A program made the translations under genes and the position numbers. This document shows positions 50,486-63,106 of a stretch of 64,000 nucleotides of DNA, piece by piece (positions within the stretch are counted from its first letter, which is position 1; each line of letters opens with the position of its first letter). The notes under the pieces were generated by a model. That model worked only from the letters and a program-made list of their open reading frames with translations, was not told the origin of the DNA and made no database searches. This DNA is from Boswellia sacra (taxonomy: Eukaryota > Streptophyta > Magnoliopsida > Sapindales > Burseraceae): contig SNVD02004847.1 of the NCBI GenBank assembly GCA_013180625.2, forward strand, positions 1-64,000, in the 5' to 3' direction.

Positions 50486-52318
50486 ATTCTTTAATTTGAT
50501 TTACGTTGCTTGATTGTTTACCTGCTACATTATAGGAATCAAATGGGCGTCGTATGCATGTATATAGGATTTATGAGTTTCTATAAAGCATAATTGTGTA
50601 TAAATTCCATATGGAGGGAATTAATTACGATTTATTTATGAAATTCATTAATTATTCTTTGGAGCTGATTTTTGGTATAATGTAATTAAACATGTTAGAA
50701 ATTTTAGAAATTCTTAAGATACAAATTTTAGTGAATCATTGAACATGACTGTTATATGCTGAATATGCTGTCTCAAAACCTGTGTCAAGAATCATAAAAA
50801 AGTTTACTATGCCCTAAATACATTAGAAAATTATGAAATTTAATATGCAATATCATTTATACGTCCACTATTACGTATTAAAATTTTGTGATTTATTGCA
50901 TTGTATAAAAATAGTTATAAAATTTTTAATACATTATCCTTATTATGAACCTTGAATCGACAATTTTGTAGCATTCATTTGAAATTTATTATGAAAATGT
51001 TTTTGCTACTATTTTTAACTCAAATTTTTACCACAACCTTTTCTATATTGTCTACTGATATTTTGTAAATATTTGTAAGTTTTGAACATAGAATTTATTA
51101 ATTAAAATTTGTTGATGACTGGTTGTTTGTTAGTGTTGAAATGGTAACCTATTTTAAGAATAGTTTGATTAAGTAATTTCTTTACAATGTTCACATTTAG
51201 TTAAATGTGGAATATAACTTATGCATGCATTAAATGTTTAACTTAATTTTATAAGAAATCAGAAGCAGTTTAAGGTTACTTTTGTTAATAGGTTTGGATT
51301 AAGCTTTCTGGTTTAGTGAGATAAGTAATTTGGAACTTTTTCTAGGATCACAATGAACATATCTATATGTTTTTGAACTATTTTATGTTAAGTATTTTGT
51401 TACGTTATATTTAAATTATTTTGCAAACATACTATGTGTATTTATGCTTTGTGGTGATTTATATAAGTATTTTTCTTTATGATTTATTATGTAAGGCTTT
51501 GGATTTGTATGTGACTTTGTGTGAGCCATGAATAAGAATATGAAAGATTGACCAATCATGCTTGTATCTTTACCTGTGCTGTTTTGATCTTTGTTTCTGA
51601 ATTAGATTTCCGTTTATATGCTCTAATATGGCACATTCGAGGTTTTTCATTATATGTTTCAGATTATGTACGTTCAAACTCTTCTTTGTTACGGAAAGTC
51701 TACTAAGCAATAAGAAAGTTTGTATGATATGTTGTGAAAGTGTTAAATGTTAGTTTGTTTATATTATTTTAAAGTTTAGCATTTAGGATATAAGTGTGTT
51801 TAAATGTTGTGAGAGTGTTTAAATGTTAGTTTGTTTGAATGTTAATAGTCTATTGCAATTTTACATGATTAAGGCTCTAACATAGTGGATTTGGCACATG
51901 AAGTTATTAGATATTCAGATGCCATTATTATAAACTATGACACCGATTTTGCAGACTTTGAGCGTTCTAACATAAAGTGATTACGACAGACTAAACAAAG
52001 GATAATGTATGTATATTTTATTCAATCTGCTACAAAACGTACTTCATAAAAGAAGTACTCCATTATTGAAGTATTCCACAATGGAAATATCCCACAAATT
52101 ACATAATATGAAATGATCTTTATATAGGCATTACATCAAATAACTAACTCATAAATGTAGAAACACTACTAACCATTACTATAAAATAGGACCACTAATC
52201 AATAATTTGTAGTGACCACTACAACAACAATTGTAATAACCCATTTCCTAAAGAATAGGTATAAAAATCATCTAACAAAAAGTTTCTGATATTCCTTGGT
52301 TTCCAAAGAATAATATTA

Positions 52319-52474
52319 CACCTACAACCCATTTACAACCAACTCTTCTTACAGCCTGAATTGGCAAAATCCTACTAGAGATAATTAACCTTATTCATTT
52401 TTGTTTTTTCCTCCTTTAGTGAATTTTGTCAACTCAGGTTGTAAGGATAATTAGTTATAAATAGGTTGTAAGTA
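52319..52474. repeat. fold-back MITE, unit B copy
   Basis: Same structure as 49391-49550, with arms at about 52319-52377 and 52416-52474. It has accumulated separate substitutions. Confidence 0.8.
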
Positions 52475-52807
52475 TACCGTTGCTCATTTCCAAATAGGTC
52501 TAAGTTTAGAGGATGTCACTTTGGTGTTTTTTCACTGTTCTTTTGTGCACTATGTTTGAAGATTTCTTTAATATCTGAGTTGAAAGTTTTTATTAATTCA
52601 AGTCTATTCATGATTCATCTATATGTATATCATCTTAACATTTTTGCTATAATAATTGTCAAATAATAATTATATATGACAAATTGATTGAATGTTGGAG
52701 AATGTAATTATGGAGATCTAGAAAAGTTTATATTGTCTTAAAAACAAAGATTCATACAACTAAAAATGTGAAATAAATTCAAATTATATATAAAAAGTCT
52801 ATAAATA

Positions 52808-53046
52808 CATTACAAGAAAAACAGGCAATGGCAACAGAGTTTTCGCAACGCGCACATATGCACGTTGCTGAATGTTGTTTTTCGCAACGCGCAATTTGTG
52901 TGTGTTGCGAAAAATTGTTGAAATACGCTTTTAGCAACGTGCAAAAAATGCACGTTGCGATATTTATCATTTAGCAACGCGCAAAAAATGCACGTTGCCA
53001 AAACTATTACATTTAACAACATGCGCATCTTGCGCGTTGCGAAATG
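52808..53046. repeat. CACTA left terminal and subterminal repeats
   Basis: After the terminal repeat, several GCAACGCGCA ... TGCACGTTGC motifs recur in direct and inverted orientation (about 52846-53042). In En/Spm such 10-12-bp subterminal motifs are TNPA binding sites; the same role here is inferred. Confidence 0.85.
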
Positions 53047-56000
53047 TTTAGAAGGGTGTTTATAGAAAAAATTAAAACTTTGAACTTATAAAAATTTATA
53101 GGGGTGATAACGATAAAGTTTAATATAATGGGAAATCTGAGAAATTTGCTACTTATATATAAAAAAAAAATAGTTATTGAACCCAAAATCCCGTAAATCC
53201 TAAAATCCCTAAGTCACCTTGTCTACACCATCTTCACTATCATCACTCATCAACACTCCGCCTGAGTGGCCTCTTGACAGTCTTCGGCCATCCTTACTTG
53301 CAGCACCTCTAGTGGTCGATTGGCCTCCACAGTTCTGGTAACCCAGCCCAGCCTCCACAACTTCGACCATCTATAATCGCAGCTTAGCTCTTATGTGTCA
53401 CTCCCTCTGTTCGGGAACAAGCAGACAAACGAAGGAGTAAAGAGCATCATTGTCATGATTGATAGGAGTGTAGATCAAGTGAGTTACCGCTTTATTGGGG
53501 AAAAAAACTGTATTTCTTCCATCGCTGCAGAGCCATTTACGAGACTGTACAGGTGAATAGTTCTCCCCTGCCCCACTGCAAAGGAAAGTGTATCTTTTTT
53601 TTACAAGCTTGTCCCACGCTAGCTGCAGAGCCATTTGTTTCAGCTCGCTGCAGATTCCTGCTCGAGAACTTCATTTTACTTGGCAGATTTGCTACTGCTG
53701 TGGGGAAGCTACTTCAGGACTACTGGGCTACAGGTATTTGTTGCCTATTTGTTATACATATTACTTGGCTTATATTTAATGAATTCATTGCCGATGTATG
53801 TGGTTGGTTTCAGTTAAAAGAGAAAAATAACAGTAATATTGAATCTCTATGAATGTGAAATAAAGTCATTAATCTAGGATGAACTTGTTTGAATATTGTT
53901 TAGATACCTAGATTTTATATACACAAAATTACCAAAAGTATAGTCATTATGGCAATTGTTCAACACACACACACACACATAGATATATATATATATGCTA
54001 CGAGTAATGAGTCCCATATAAAGGACCAGAAAAGCTCTTTCCCCTTCTCCCTTGGTGCCCACTCAGCTTCTACGGCTGTCGGTCAAAAGTGATGCCCTGC
54101 AGCATTCAGTCTGCTGCTGCTGCTGCGTGTCGACAGAGGTTGAAGACTCCATCGAGCAAGCTGCTGCTGCGTGTCGACAGAGGTTGAAAACTCCATCGAG
54201 CAAGCTGCTGCTGCGTGTCGACAGAGGTTGAAAACTCCATCGAGCAAGCTGCTGCTGCGTGTCGACAGAGATTCTGTGCGTTGCCAAGGGGCACTCTGCA
54301 GCATTCAGGAGAAGCCAAGGGATGCCCTACAGCACAGCAACGACCTGATAAAAAGGTCTATCCAGACTCTGATTGGGGAGGACGTTAAGGGCCGAGCTCA
54401 ATGACTACACACTAAGGTAGTTGGGCGTGTCACCGTCGGGTTGTTCAGAAGAGTTCCGAGCTTTTCTCATCTGATGAAGCTGCCATAAGTCAAGTGCACG
54501 TATATTCCATGTGTTCCGAGTTTTTCAGAAGAGTTCCGAGCTTTGTTCAGAAGAGTTTCGAGCTTTTCTCATCTTATTTGTTCAGCATTCCATGTGTGCA
54601 ATCTACGGTTTAACCAACTCGCTCTTGTCTAGTAGGACTACGAAAGAGAGCTTTAAGGGAATCGTTGCTCACCACTAGCACGGCTGAGATAAAAGCCTGA
54701 AGGAAAAAAAAAGTTCAAATAGATATTAATTGTGAGAGGAAGAAGAAGGGAGAAGAAGAGAGAGAGAGAGAGAGAGAAATATCAATCTGTTTTGGATCAT
54801 CCTGCATGTATATTCAACTTGCTTTGGTTGATCCCATGCATCATTGGAAGTTGATTCTATCGAAAGCAAGCTGAATATATATCAAGCTGAGTATTTTGTC
54901 GAATGATCCCATGTAGCAAGCTGGTCATGCAATATGCAGAGCACGTGTTTAAGTTAGTTCCAGACTTTGAATATATAGCAAGCTCACTTGTTTGAGTAAC
55001 CAGTTTCGAAATAAGGAGAATGATGGCCATATTGTAGTGTAGCTTCATCCTTGCTACACTTTAGCATAGCCTAACCACATGCAACTCATGCAAGGCCATG
55101 TAGGCCACTTCATGCACCAACTAAGCACATGCAATTCACACGTAAAGCCATTGCTAAGGTGGCTATTCTCTCTAGTCTTAGTCTCACGTTCCTAGAAGTG
55201 ACTTAACCAACCAACTCATTAAGCTTCTTCTAGATAAGGTGGCTAATCAAGATATTAGAAATAATTAACATAGGTGGGGGTATGGCGATTATTTTTGCGG
55301 GATTTTGTTGGCTGGCTTGGGGACACTTTATATATATATATATAAGAATAAATTCATATATATTTACTGTTAAAGAAATATTATAATTTGGTTTTCAAAT
55401 CAGTGACTCCACTCTGCTGTTTGACGGGGCAAGTTTTGGTTTCAGATTATTCGTTCGTTTTTGTTTTCTTTTCCCATTCGTTTCAAAATTTGTATTCATT
55501 CTTGATTTATTAGCTTCATTTGAGGGAGCATTAGAGTTTAATATTGCATGATCAAATCGAAGAAGTTTCTCCTGCAGCATATATATACTCATTAGATTAA
55601 AACTAATCTTGTGCAGATTTTAGACTGCTAGAGCATTGACCAAGTCTTGTTGCCGTTGCTGCTCTTTGTTGCTTCATCATTGCTTTTGCCATCTTCAACC
55701 AGGTGGGGTCATTGCTTTTGCTTTACATGAGTTCTTTTATTTGCTAATTATTAAACCACGTGAATGCCATCTTCTTGTTCCCACATTGCTAACTATGCTA
55801 CAAGGCACTTTAATTTGACTAGGATCATGTTGCTAAGTGTCATATGATCATGAACTAACATATGCAATTCATGCAAGGTCATAGTGTAGTGTAGCTTCAT
55901 CCTTGCAACATCGTAGCATAGCTAAGCACATGCAATTTTTATATAAATAATTAATGTAATCTTTCTAATTATTTTGTTTGGGCTAATAAAGATTTATATT

Positions 56001-56172
56001 AGCCCTCTATAATTGTAAATTCATTCATGTGGTGTTGTTTAGTAATGTTTAGCCCTCTCTATTTTTATTATTGTTAAAAGATAGTTATGGTTGTACATAT
56101 AATATTTTTATGTAGAGTTTGAAGATATATTATTTGTACTTATACCCAGGTTTTGGTAGATAATTGCTCAAG
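53047..56172. other. CACTA 5' non-coding region
   Basis: About 3.1 kb between the subterminal repeats and the transposase start. It holds a 44-bp tandem repeat, (CA)n(TA)n near 53965-53996 and (GA)n near 54756-54778. There are degenerate repeats of TCAGAAGAGTTCCGAGC (54445-54560) and two copies of a segment with CTTCATCCTTGC ... GCACATGCAATT (about 55042-55138 and 55892-55935). Short ORFs show no recognisable domain. Part of it is presumably promoter and leader of the transposase mRNA. Confidence 0.55.
54116..54270 (+). repeat. 44-bp minisatellite, about 3.5 copies
   Basis: The unit starts GCTGCTGCTGCGTGTCGACA and repeats at 54116, 54160, 54204 and 54248 (partial), nearly identical. It is GC-richer than its surroundings and open in several frames on the minus strand because 44-nt units rotate the frame. 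Confidence 0.9.
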
Positions 56173-59100
56173 ATGGATAAAGCATGGGTTCGTTTACCAA
56201 GGTTTTTTTTTCTTATTAACAATATTGGTTAAAGTTAGTTAAGTTAATTAAACTTGCTTAACTTAGTTTACTTATTATTTGTAGAGCTTCAGAGGATTAT
56301 AGGAAAGGGGCATATACTTTTATCAACATGGCTCGTGCAAATTGTAGAAACCTTGAGATTATAGTATGTCCTTGCTTACGTTGTAAAAATGTACAACGTC
56401 ATCATCACGAGGTAGTGTATGAACATTTAGTTATCAATGGAATAGATCCTACTTATACTACATGGGTCCTTCATGGAGAGAGTTCCACTGCCTCAAACCA
56501 ATATCAAAATGTAGAGAACATGGAAACCTTTAGGATGTATAAGGAGCAAATGGGTTTTAGGGATCAAATGGAGTTTGAAGAAGAAAACTTTCCTAATAAT
56601 CCTACTGAAACAAACGAAGAGGAAATCATAAACTTAGTTAAAGATGCCGAAACCCCTTTATGGCCTGGATGCATAAACTACTAAAAAATGTCAGCTGTTG
56701 TTGCATTATTCAAGCTTAAAGTCACACATGGTATTTCTGATACTTGTTTTGATGAGTTGCTTCAACTTATCCATGATATGTTACCACCTGAAAACAAACT
56801 TCCAGATTCACTTTATTTAACTAAGAAGGTGCTTAAGTCATTTGATCTTGGTTATGATAAAATACATGCATGTATAAATGATTGTTGCCTATTTAGAAAA
56901 GAGTTGGAACGAGCACATAATTGTCCCAAATGTGGTGCTTCCCGTTGGAAAGTTACTGAACGAAGTAAGAAGATCAAAGAAGGAAACCCTGCAAAAGTCT
57001 TGCGTTATTTTCCAATAATACCAAGACTTAGAAGGATGTTTAGTGTACCTGCAATTGCAGAACAACTTAGATGGCACCAAAATCATAAAAGCCAAGATGG
57101 TAAAATGAGACATCCAGTTGATTCAGTGGCATGGGACATTATTGATAAGAAATGGCCATCATTTTCAACGGATCCTCGAAACATTAGATTTGGTCTTGCT
57201 ACCGATGGTTTTAATCCTTTTCAAGATCTTAGTACAAGTTATCGTTGTTGGCCTGTAATTATGGCTATCTACAATCTACCCCCATGGTTATGCATGACTA
57301 AAGAAAGTTTAATGTTATCTCTACTGATCCCAGGCCCAAAGCAACCAGGTAATGACATAGATATCTATTTGGTACCATTGGTAGAAGATTTAAAAGAGTT
57401 GTGGATAAATGGTGTTGAATTGTATGATGCTTATAGTGACTCTCTATTCACTTTGAAAGCAATTTTGATGTGGACAATTAATGATTTTTCTGCATATGCC
57501 AACATGTCTGGATGGTCCACCAAGGGAAAATGTGCTTGTCCAATATGCCGACAGAACACATGTTCAGAATGGCTACCACATAGTAGGAAATTCTCTTACA
57601 TGGGTCATAGGCGATTTCTTGCTCCTAATCACCCATATCGACATAAAAGAACATGGTTTGATGGGAAAATTGAAGAACGTGGAAGACCTAAGATATTTAC
57701 TAGTGAAGAAATTTATAAAGAAGTTGAGAACCTTGTGGATAATTGGGGCAAATTTGGGATAAAAAGGAAGAGAGACTTAACTTCTTCTCAATTATGGAAA
57801 AAGAAATCAATCTTATTCCAACTGCCTTATTGGAAGGTATATTTCTTTCTTCCTTACATAACTATTTTATTATAATGCCTTAAAGAAATAATATTTTCCT
57901 AATTCAATAACTTATCATTACAGGATTTGATTATGCATCATAACTTGGATGTGATGCATATTGAGAAGAACATATGTGATAGCATAGTTGGTACTCTTTT
58001 GAATATAAAAGGCAAATCCAAAGATGGATTAAATTCACGCTTAGATTTGGAAACAATGTCTATTAGAAATGAATTGCACCCGCAAAGTAGGGGTAATACC
58101 TTCTACTTACCAGCTGCTTCACATACTCTATCAAAGGAAGAAAAGCAAATTTTTTGCAAAAGACTTGCTAGTTTGACATTACCGGATGACTATGGTTCGA
58201 ATATTGCCAATTGTGTCAAATTGGAGGAAAGCAAGATAATTGGTCTTAAGTCTCATGACTGTCACATGCTAATGCAACAAATTCTACCGGTAGCCTTGAG
58301 AGGACTTTTACCTAAAGGTCCACGAAATGCAATTTTTCGTTTGTGTTCATTCTTTAATGAATTATGCAACAAGATGTTAGATAGAAATAGATTAGAAGAA
58401 TTGGAGGAAGATGTGGTGGAGACATTATGTATGTTGGAGAGATTCTTTCCACCTTCATTCTTTGATATTATGATTCATTTAACAGTTCATCTAGGACGTG
58501 AAGCTCATTTATGTGGTCCTGTACAATATCGTTGGATGTACCCAATTGAGAGGTATTTATCTACTCTATATTTTTATTAGTCATCCATGCCTTCAAATAA
58601 ATATGAATTAACTTTGTTCAATTATATTAGGTACATGAAAGTATTAAAGGGATATGTTAGAAATCGTTCTCGAGCAGAAGGTTGTATAGCTGAGCGATAT
58701 GTTGCTGAAGAATATGTGATATTTTATGGTAAATATTTTAAAAAGGCCTGTGAAATTGGCACTCGATATAGACGCAATGAAGAGTTTGAAGATAAGTTTT
58801 TAGTTGAAGGGCGTCCAGTATCAGGTGGAAAAGTTGTACATCTCTCTAAAGAGATGTACGAGATTGCTCATCGTTATGTTTTGTTAAATAGTTCAGAGGT
58901 TCAACCTTATATAGAGTAATGAGTCTTACTGATGCCTTAACTAAAACTATCTAGATTATATATATATATATATATATAAACTGATCCTTCAATTCCACTT
59001 TTCTTGTAGGCAACACTTGGAAGCTTTGAGAAAAGAAGATGTGCAATTTTTAAGAAACGAAACATTATTACAAATTGAACATTTAAAGACTTTTAGGGCG

Positions 59101-59821
59101 TGGTTTGCAAATAAGGTAATAAGCTTCTGATTCGTACTTTCTGTGTCTAAATCTAATATATTAATATGATTTACTTGGTTGAAATTATTATCTTGAACAG
59201 ATAAACTTGGACAGGAAGAAATCTGACTTGTCAGATACTTTAGTATGGCTTGCAAAAGGACCAAGAGACATATCAATGTCATATTTTGGATTTGTTATAA
59301 ATGGTATTCGCTTCCAGACTAAAGAAGCAGAAAAGGCTCGACAAAATAGTGGAGTTCTAGTTGAAGCAACAGCTCTTTGTAGAGCTAGTGCACGAGATAA
59401 TTCTCAAGTGATCGGGAAAGTTTCTTACTATGGGGTTCTGAGAAATATCATAGTACTTGATTATAATAAATTTCACATCCCTCTTTTTAAGTGTGATTGG
59501 GTGAACATTACAAATGGTGTCAAAGTTGATGATGGTTTCACTTTGGTTAAGCTACATGAAGGACAAAACCAATATGAAAGAGATCCCTTCATTTTGGCCT
59601 CACAAGCTAAACAAGTATTCTATTCTCAAGAAAATAAAGCATCACAATGGCATGTTGTTTTGAGAGCACCACAAAGAGGTTTCTATGACCTTCAACTGTA
59701 TGAAGAAAGTGACTGTACACCATCCACACCAATTAACATAAGTAGGCTTAAAACCCAAAATACTAGTGAGGATGAACCTTGCATAAGAAGCGATGTTGAT
59801 GGCATATTTTGTGATAGGTAG
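56173..59821 (+). pseudogene. CACTA transposase TnpD (TNP2-like) with one premature stop
   Basis: This catalytic transposase acts at the transposon ends. Inferred exons: 56173-56201, 56285-57836, 57924-58552, 58631-58915, 59010-59115, 59201-59821. The start MDKAWVRLPR is typical of CACTA transposases. A cysteine-rich N-terminal zinc region (CPCLRCKNVQRH) is followed by the TNP2/Transposase_21 core (GLATDGFNPF, SYRCWPVIMAIYNLPPW, CPICR, HHNLDVMHIEKN). Then come DUF4218 (LLPKGPRNAIFRLCSFF, LTVHLGREAHLCGPVQYRW) and DUF4216 (YYGVLRNIIVLDY, FKCDW) regions. A single in-frame TAA at 56682-56684, between GCINY and KMSAVV, breaks the second exon; all else stays open with consistent splice phases. The protein would be about 1070 aa. 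Confidence 0.9.
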
Positions 59822-60046
59822 ATTTCCCATATTTCTAGTAGTAAGTGTATGCTTGCATTTTAATGATGGCATATTGTGTGATAGGTAGATTTCCTATAAA
59901 TCTTTATTTTTATGCCTTTTTTTTACCTCTTATCATGGTTATTGCAAAATTATTTCAATCATTTATGTGACTTAAAAGTGTTGTGATATTGTGTTATGCA
60001 GAGGTTAAGCACTATCTATAAATTGAGTGCATACTAGTGGAAGAAG

Positions 60047-62083
60047 ATGAGTGGTGCAGAGGTAAGCTTTCATTTTGAATTTCACCTATAGAATTATTGT
60101 ATGAAAATGAAAAAATGTGAAATTATTCTTGATTTAGCACTAAATGTTTTTATAGTCTTCAAGGAAAGCGAAAAAAAGGTTGCAAAAACAACGTGGAGCA
60201 CTAACAGCTGATGCTATATGGGATCACAATAAAGGCATCAGAATTGAGAGAGATGATGATGAACAAATGACTGAATCAAATAATAAAGAATTGAAAAGGA
60301 AGAGAGGGCCAACTACTTTAGGCATGTTAAAAAGTCATGTAACACGTTTAAATGTTGAGTTCAGTGATGTGGGTGTACCAGTGGGACCAAATTCTGATAA
60401 GTATACATCTTATCTTGGAGTTTTGGCACGAACGCATGTGCCAGTTAACATCAAAGATTGGACTCTAGTTGAATCAAAAGATAAAGATGACCTTTGGACA
60501 TTGGTCAAGGTATGTATAGATTTAATTTATATTGGTTATTTATACTTATTGTTTCTAATATTCTTTTTGTCTAGCAACGATTTGTTGTAGATGAATCCCA
60601 TAAACATTGGACACTTCGAAAAATTGGTGATCGTTGGAGACAGTTCAAATCAGAAATAACTTCAAAGATAAGAAAGGTTGACCAACAACAAAATAGAGTA
60701 CGGGCTTTGTCCCTGTTAAGGCCTGGCAACATAGAATCTGATAAGGACTGGGAAACATTTGTCAAAGAGAGATTGTCTCCAGAATTTCAGGTAATTAGAC
60801 ATATCTAGTCACACACAAACACACACGCAGATATATAATAATGTAGAATTTATTCATTTGTTTTATACTTGATTAATAGGTAATCAGCGAGAGGATGAAA
60901 ATTTTGCGAAAAAACCAAGAGGATGTACACACAATGGGTCGACTAGGTTATGCTCGCAAGGAATATGAAATGGTAAAAATTCAACATCCTTGCATTTTGA
61001 TTATATTCACATGATTTTTCAATTTATGTCTTAACTTATTTCTACCATTATGTTTCTTCATTTGAAGAAAAAACAGAGCTCAGGTGAAACATCAATTACT
61101 AGAGTTGATGTTTGGATTCAAGCGCATCTGAATAAGCAAGGGCAGCCTGCAAATGAATCAATTGGACAAAAAATGGTAGGAATTTCTATAATAAAAAAAT
61201 AAATTGCCTTACAAACACATGGCTTACATGAGAGTTATTATTCACACTATCTATTTTTTCACATATTACTTGCTTGTTCATAGAAACAAATTGAAGATAT
61301 TCAAAAGTCAAGTGAGGATGTGGACATGTCTAATATGCGAAATGACCCTCTTGTGATTGTATATGGAGGTGAACAACGTGGTAGAGTGCGTGGAAAAGGG
61401 TTTGGTGTCAATCCTTCTAAAATAGATGCACAGCTGCAATCTAGTGAAAAAGTTAAAGTACTTGAAAATGAACTGCAGCTTAATAAGCAGAGACTTTTAC
61501 TATTAGAAGACCAGATGGATAAAGTGAATGCATTGTTAATGAAAATGACCCAGGTGAGTAGATTTTTATTACTTAAAAATGATCTATAACATATGTTATT
61601 CTATATAATGGATTTCATACCTTGAAATTGTACAGAATCAGAGTGTTGACGAAATGATGAGCTCTTATGCATGTACCCCTCGAGTAAGAAACTAACACAT
61701 TTTGTTGTATTTATAATACTATATGAGTTAAAGTATACGATTATTTAAAGTAATAATTAAACTAATTTTATTAATTGTAGTCTCAACAAGGAAGTGCTCA
61801 AATTCATCAAATTATACCAAGTGAAAATGCAAGATGCCTATTACTGCATTGGTACTCAGATGACCCAGATGAAATTGTGGCTGAAGGAAAGATTGCAAGT
61901 GTAGATCCTAAAGTTCTAGTACATCACAAGCCTTTAGGAAGGGACTGTTAGAAAGTTTGGGTTACTCATGCTATTAAGAATGATGTTGAACTGTATAGAT
62001 CAACTGACGAAGCTCAAAACATTGATCAGGCCGTAGGAAGTGCTATTGCTTGGCCAAAAAGTTGCATCAAGTTGATATCATAA
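60047..62083 (+). pseudogene. CACTA TnpA-like protein (Transposase_24/Ptta type) with one premature stop
   Basis: This accessory protein is thought to bind subterminal repeats and assist transposition. Inferred exons: 60047-60061, 60156-60509, 60575-60790, 60880-60972, 61068-61175, 61284-61553, 61636-61683, 61781 to stop. Recognisable parts are a basic N-terminus, the plant transposase region (RFVVDESHKHWTLRKIGDRWRQF, HTMGRLGYARKEYEM, VDVWIQAH), GGEQRGRVRGKGFGVNP, a leucine-rich coiled coil (VLENELQLNKQRLLLLEDQM) and a C-terminal region. An in-frame TAG at 61949-61951 lies where a Trp would suit. The frame then continues 43 codons (KVWVTHAIKNDVELYRS) to TAA at 62081. Further 3' coding sequence may exist after 62203. 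Splice phases are otherwise consistent. Confidence 0.82.
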
Positions 62084-62552
62084 AGGTAATACTTTCTCAT
62101 TGACTAAATTTCTATAAGTTTGTGTTTTGAAGATTATATCATTTAATTTTTGTAATATGTTCTAAGGATGTTAACTGTATTTTTATTATCCTTATTTTTA
62201 GGCGGAGGTTGCCTTTTATGTTGTCACTTTTAAGGAAAGTTCATCAATCAAGATGCTAGAAGAAGATGATGATTTTGTTGCTTATGTACGAATTTGTGCT
62301 TAAGTATGTTTTACTTTATTTCATTTTACTCAAGTCATTTAGGATTGTATTACATATTAATCGGCCATCCTTACTTGTATTTTTCATAATTTTTGTGATA
62401 ATATTAACATAATACAAATTTCTACATTTATTATATATTATGTATTCTGCGATTATTTATATACCAATTTGTATAATTAAAAATGAGCAGGTCTTACGTA
62501 TTAATAAAAACGGTATTTAATTATAAATAAAATATATTTCTATATCAAACAA

Positions 62553-63106
62553 ATGGCAACATGCGCATGTTGCCAAAACAAACTTCCAGAAATCTATAAC
62601 AGCACGCATTGCATGTTGCTGAAACTATGTTATTTTATATCTTTTCGCAACGCGCAATATGCGTTGCCATTGAGGTATATAGCAACATGTATTGCGCGTT
62701 GCCCTCGATGTCTACGGCAACACGCATTGCGCGTCGCCGTAGATGTCTACGGCAACACGCATTGCGCGTCGCCGTAGATGTCTACGGCAACAAACAATGC
62801 GTGTTGCTGAAACTTTATTACTCTTTGTCTTTCAACAACGTGCAATGCATGTTGCAATTGATATCTATAACAACACACATTGTGTGTTGCTGAAAACTCT
62901 TTTAGTCTGTCTTTTAGCAACACGCAATGCGCATTGCCAAAAGATTTCTCGCAACATGCAAAATCGCTTTTCGCAACATGCATGCGCGTGTTGCTAAAAG
63001 TGAAAGACTTTTCGCAGCAGCAAAAACGGCAACACGCGTCTGCGCGTTGCGAAAACGTTTTAGCAACACGAAATGCGCGTTGCCGTAGCCCATTTTTCTT
63101 GTAGTG
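62553..63106. repeat. CACTA right subterminal repeat array and terminal repeat
   Basis: A dense array of GCAACACGCATTGCGCGTTGC-like motifs, each about 20-22 bp and itself palindromic (GCAAC ... GTTGC), alternates with short spacers over about 530 bp. There are around a dozen units, against four or five at the left end. Two adjacent units near 62712-62790 (CTACGGCAACACGCATTGCG) are a recent tandem copy. Terminal repeat at 63079-63106. Confidence 0.88.

Larger units (their letters stand above)
50233..52807. repeat. unit B of the tandem duplication, split by the CACTA element
   Basis: Corresponds to 47315-49880 of unit A. The rest of the unit resumes right of the CACTA insertion at 63107 (TTCTGTAATTTAAGAGTTTA) and runs to about 63200. 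Identity with unit A is high by eye, with scattered substitutions and small indels. Confidence 0.85.
52808..63106 (+). mobile_element. CACTA (En/Spm, CMC) DNA transposon, 10.3 kb
   Basis: The right end, read inward, begins CACTACAAGAAAAATGGGC and the left end begins CATTACAAGAAAAACAGGC. These are clear inverted repeats with one change in the left CACTA core. The 3-bp target duplication ATA (52805-52807 and 63107-63109) fits, and removing the element restores the sequence of unit A (TATAAATACTTCTG). Inside are subterminal repeat arrays, a TNP2-type transposase gene and a TnpA-like gene in the usual order. Each gene has one premature stop, so the copy is probably no longer autonomous. Confidence 0.95.

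Noticed and set aside
53553..53852. Several overlapping plus-strand ORFs in the CACTA leader
   Set aside because: All three frames are open for short distances with no family resemblance; insufficient to call a gene.
62553..63104. Regularly spaced ~21-bp palindromic repeats resembling a CRISPR-like array, with overlapping ORFs on both strands
   Set aside because: They lie inside the terminal zone of a CACTA element, match motifs at its other end, and have no unique spacers or associated genes. The ORFs are translations of the repeat.
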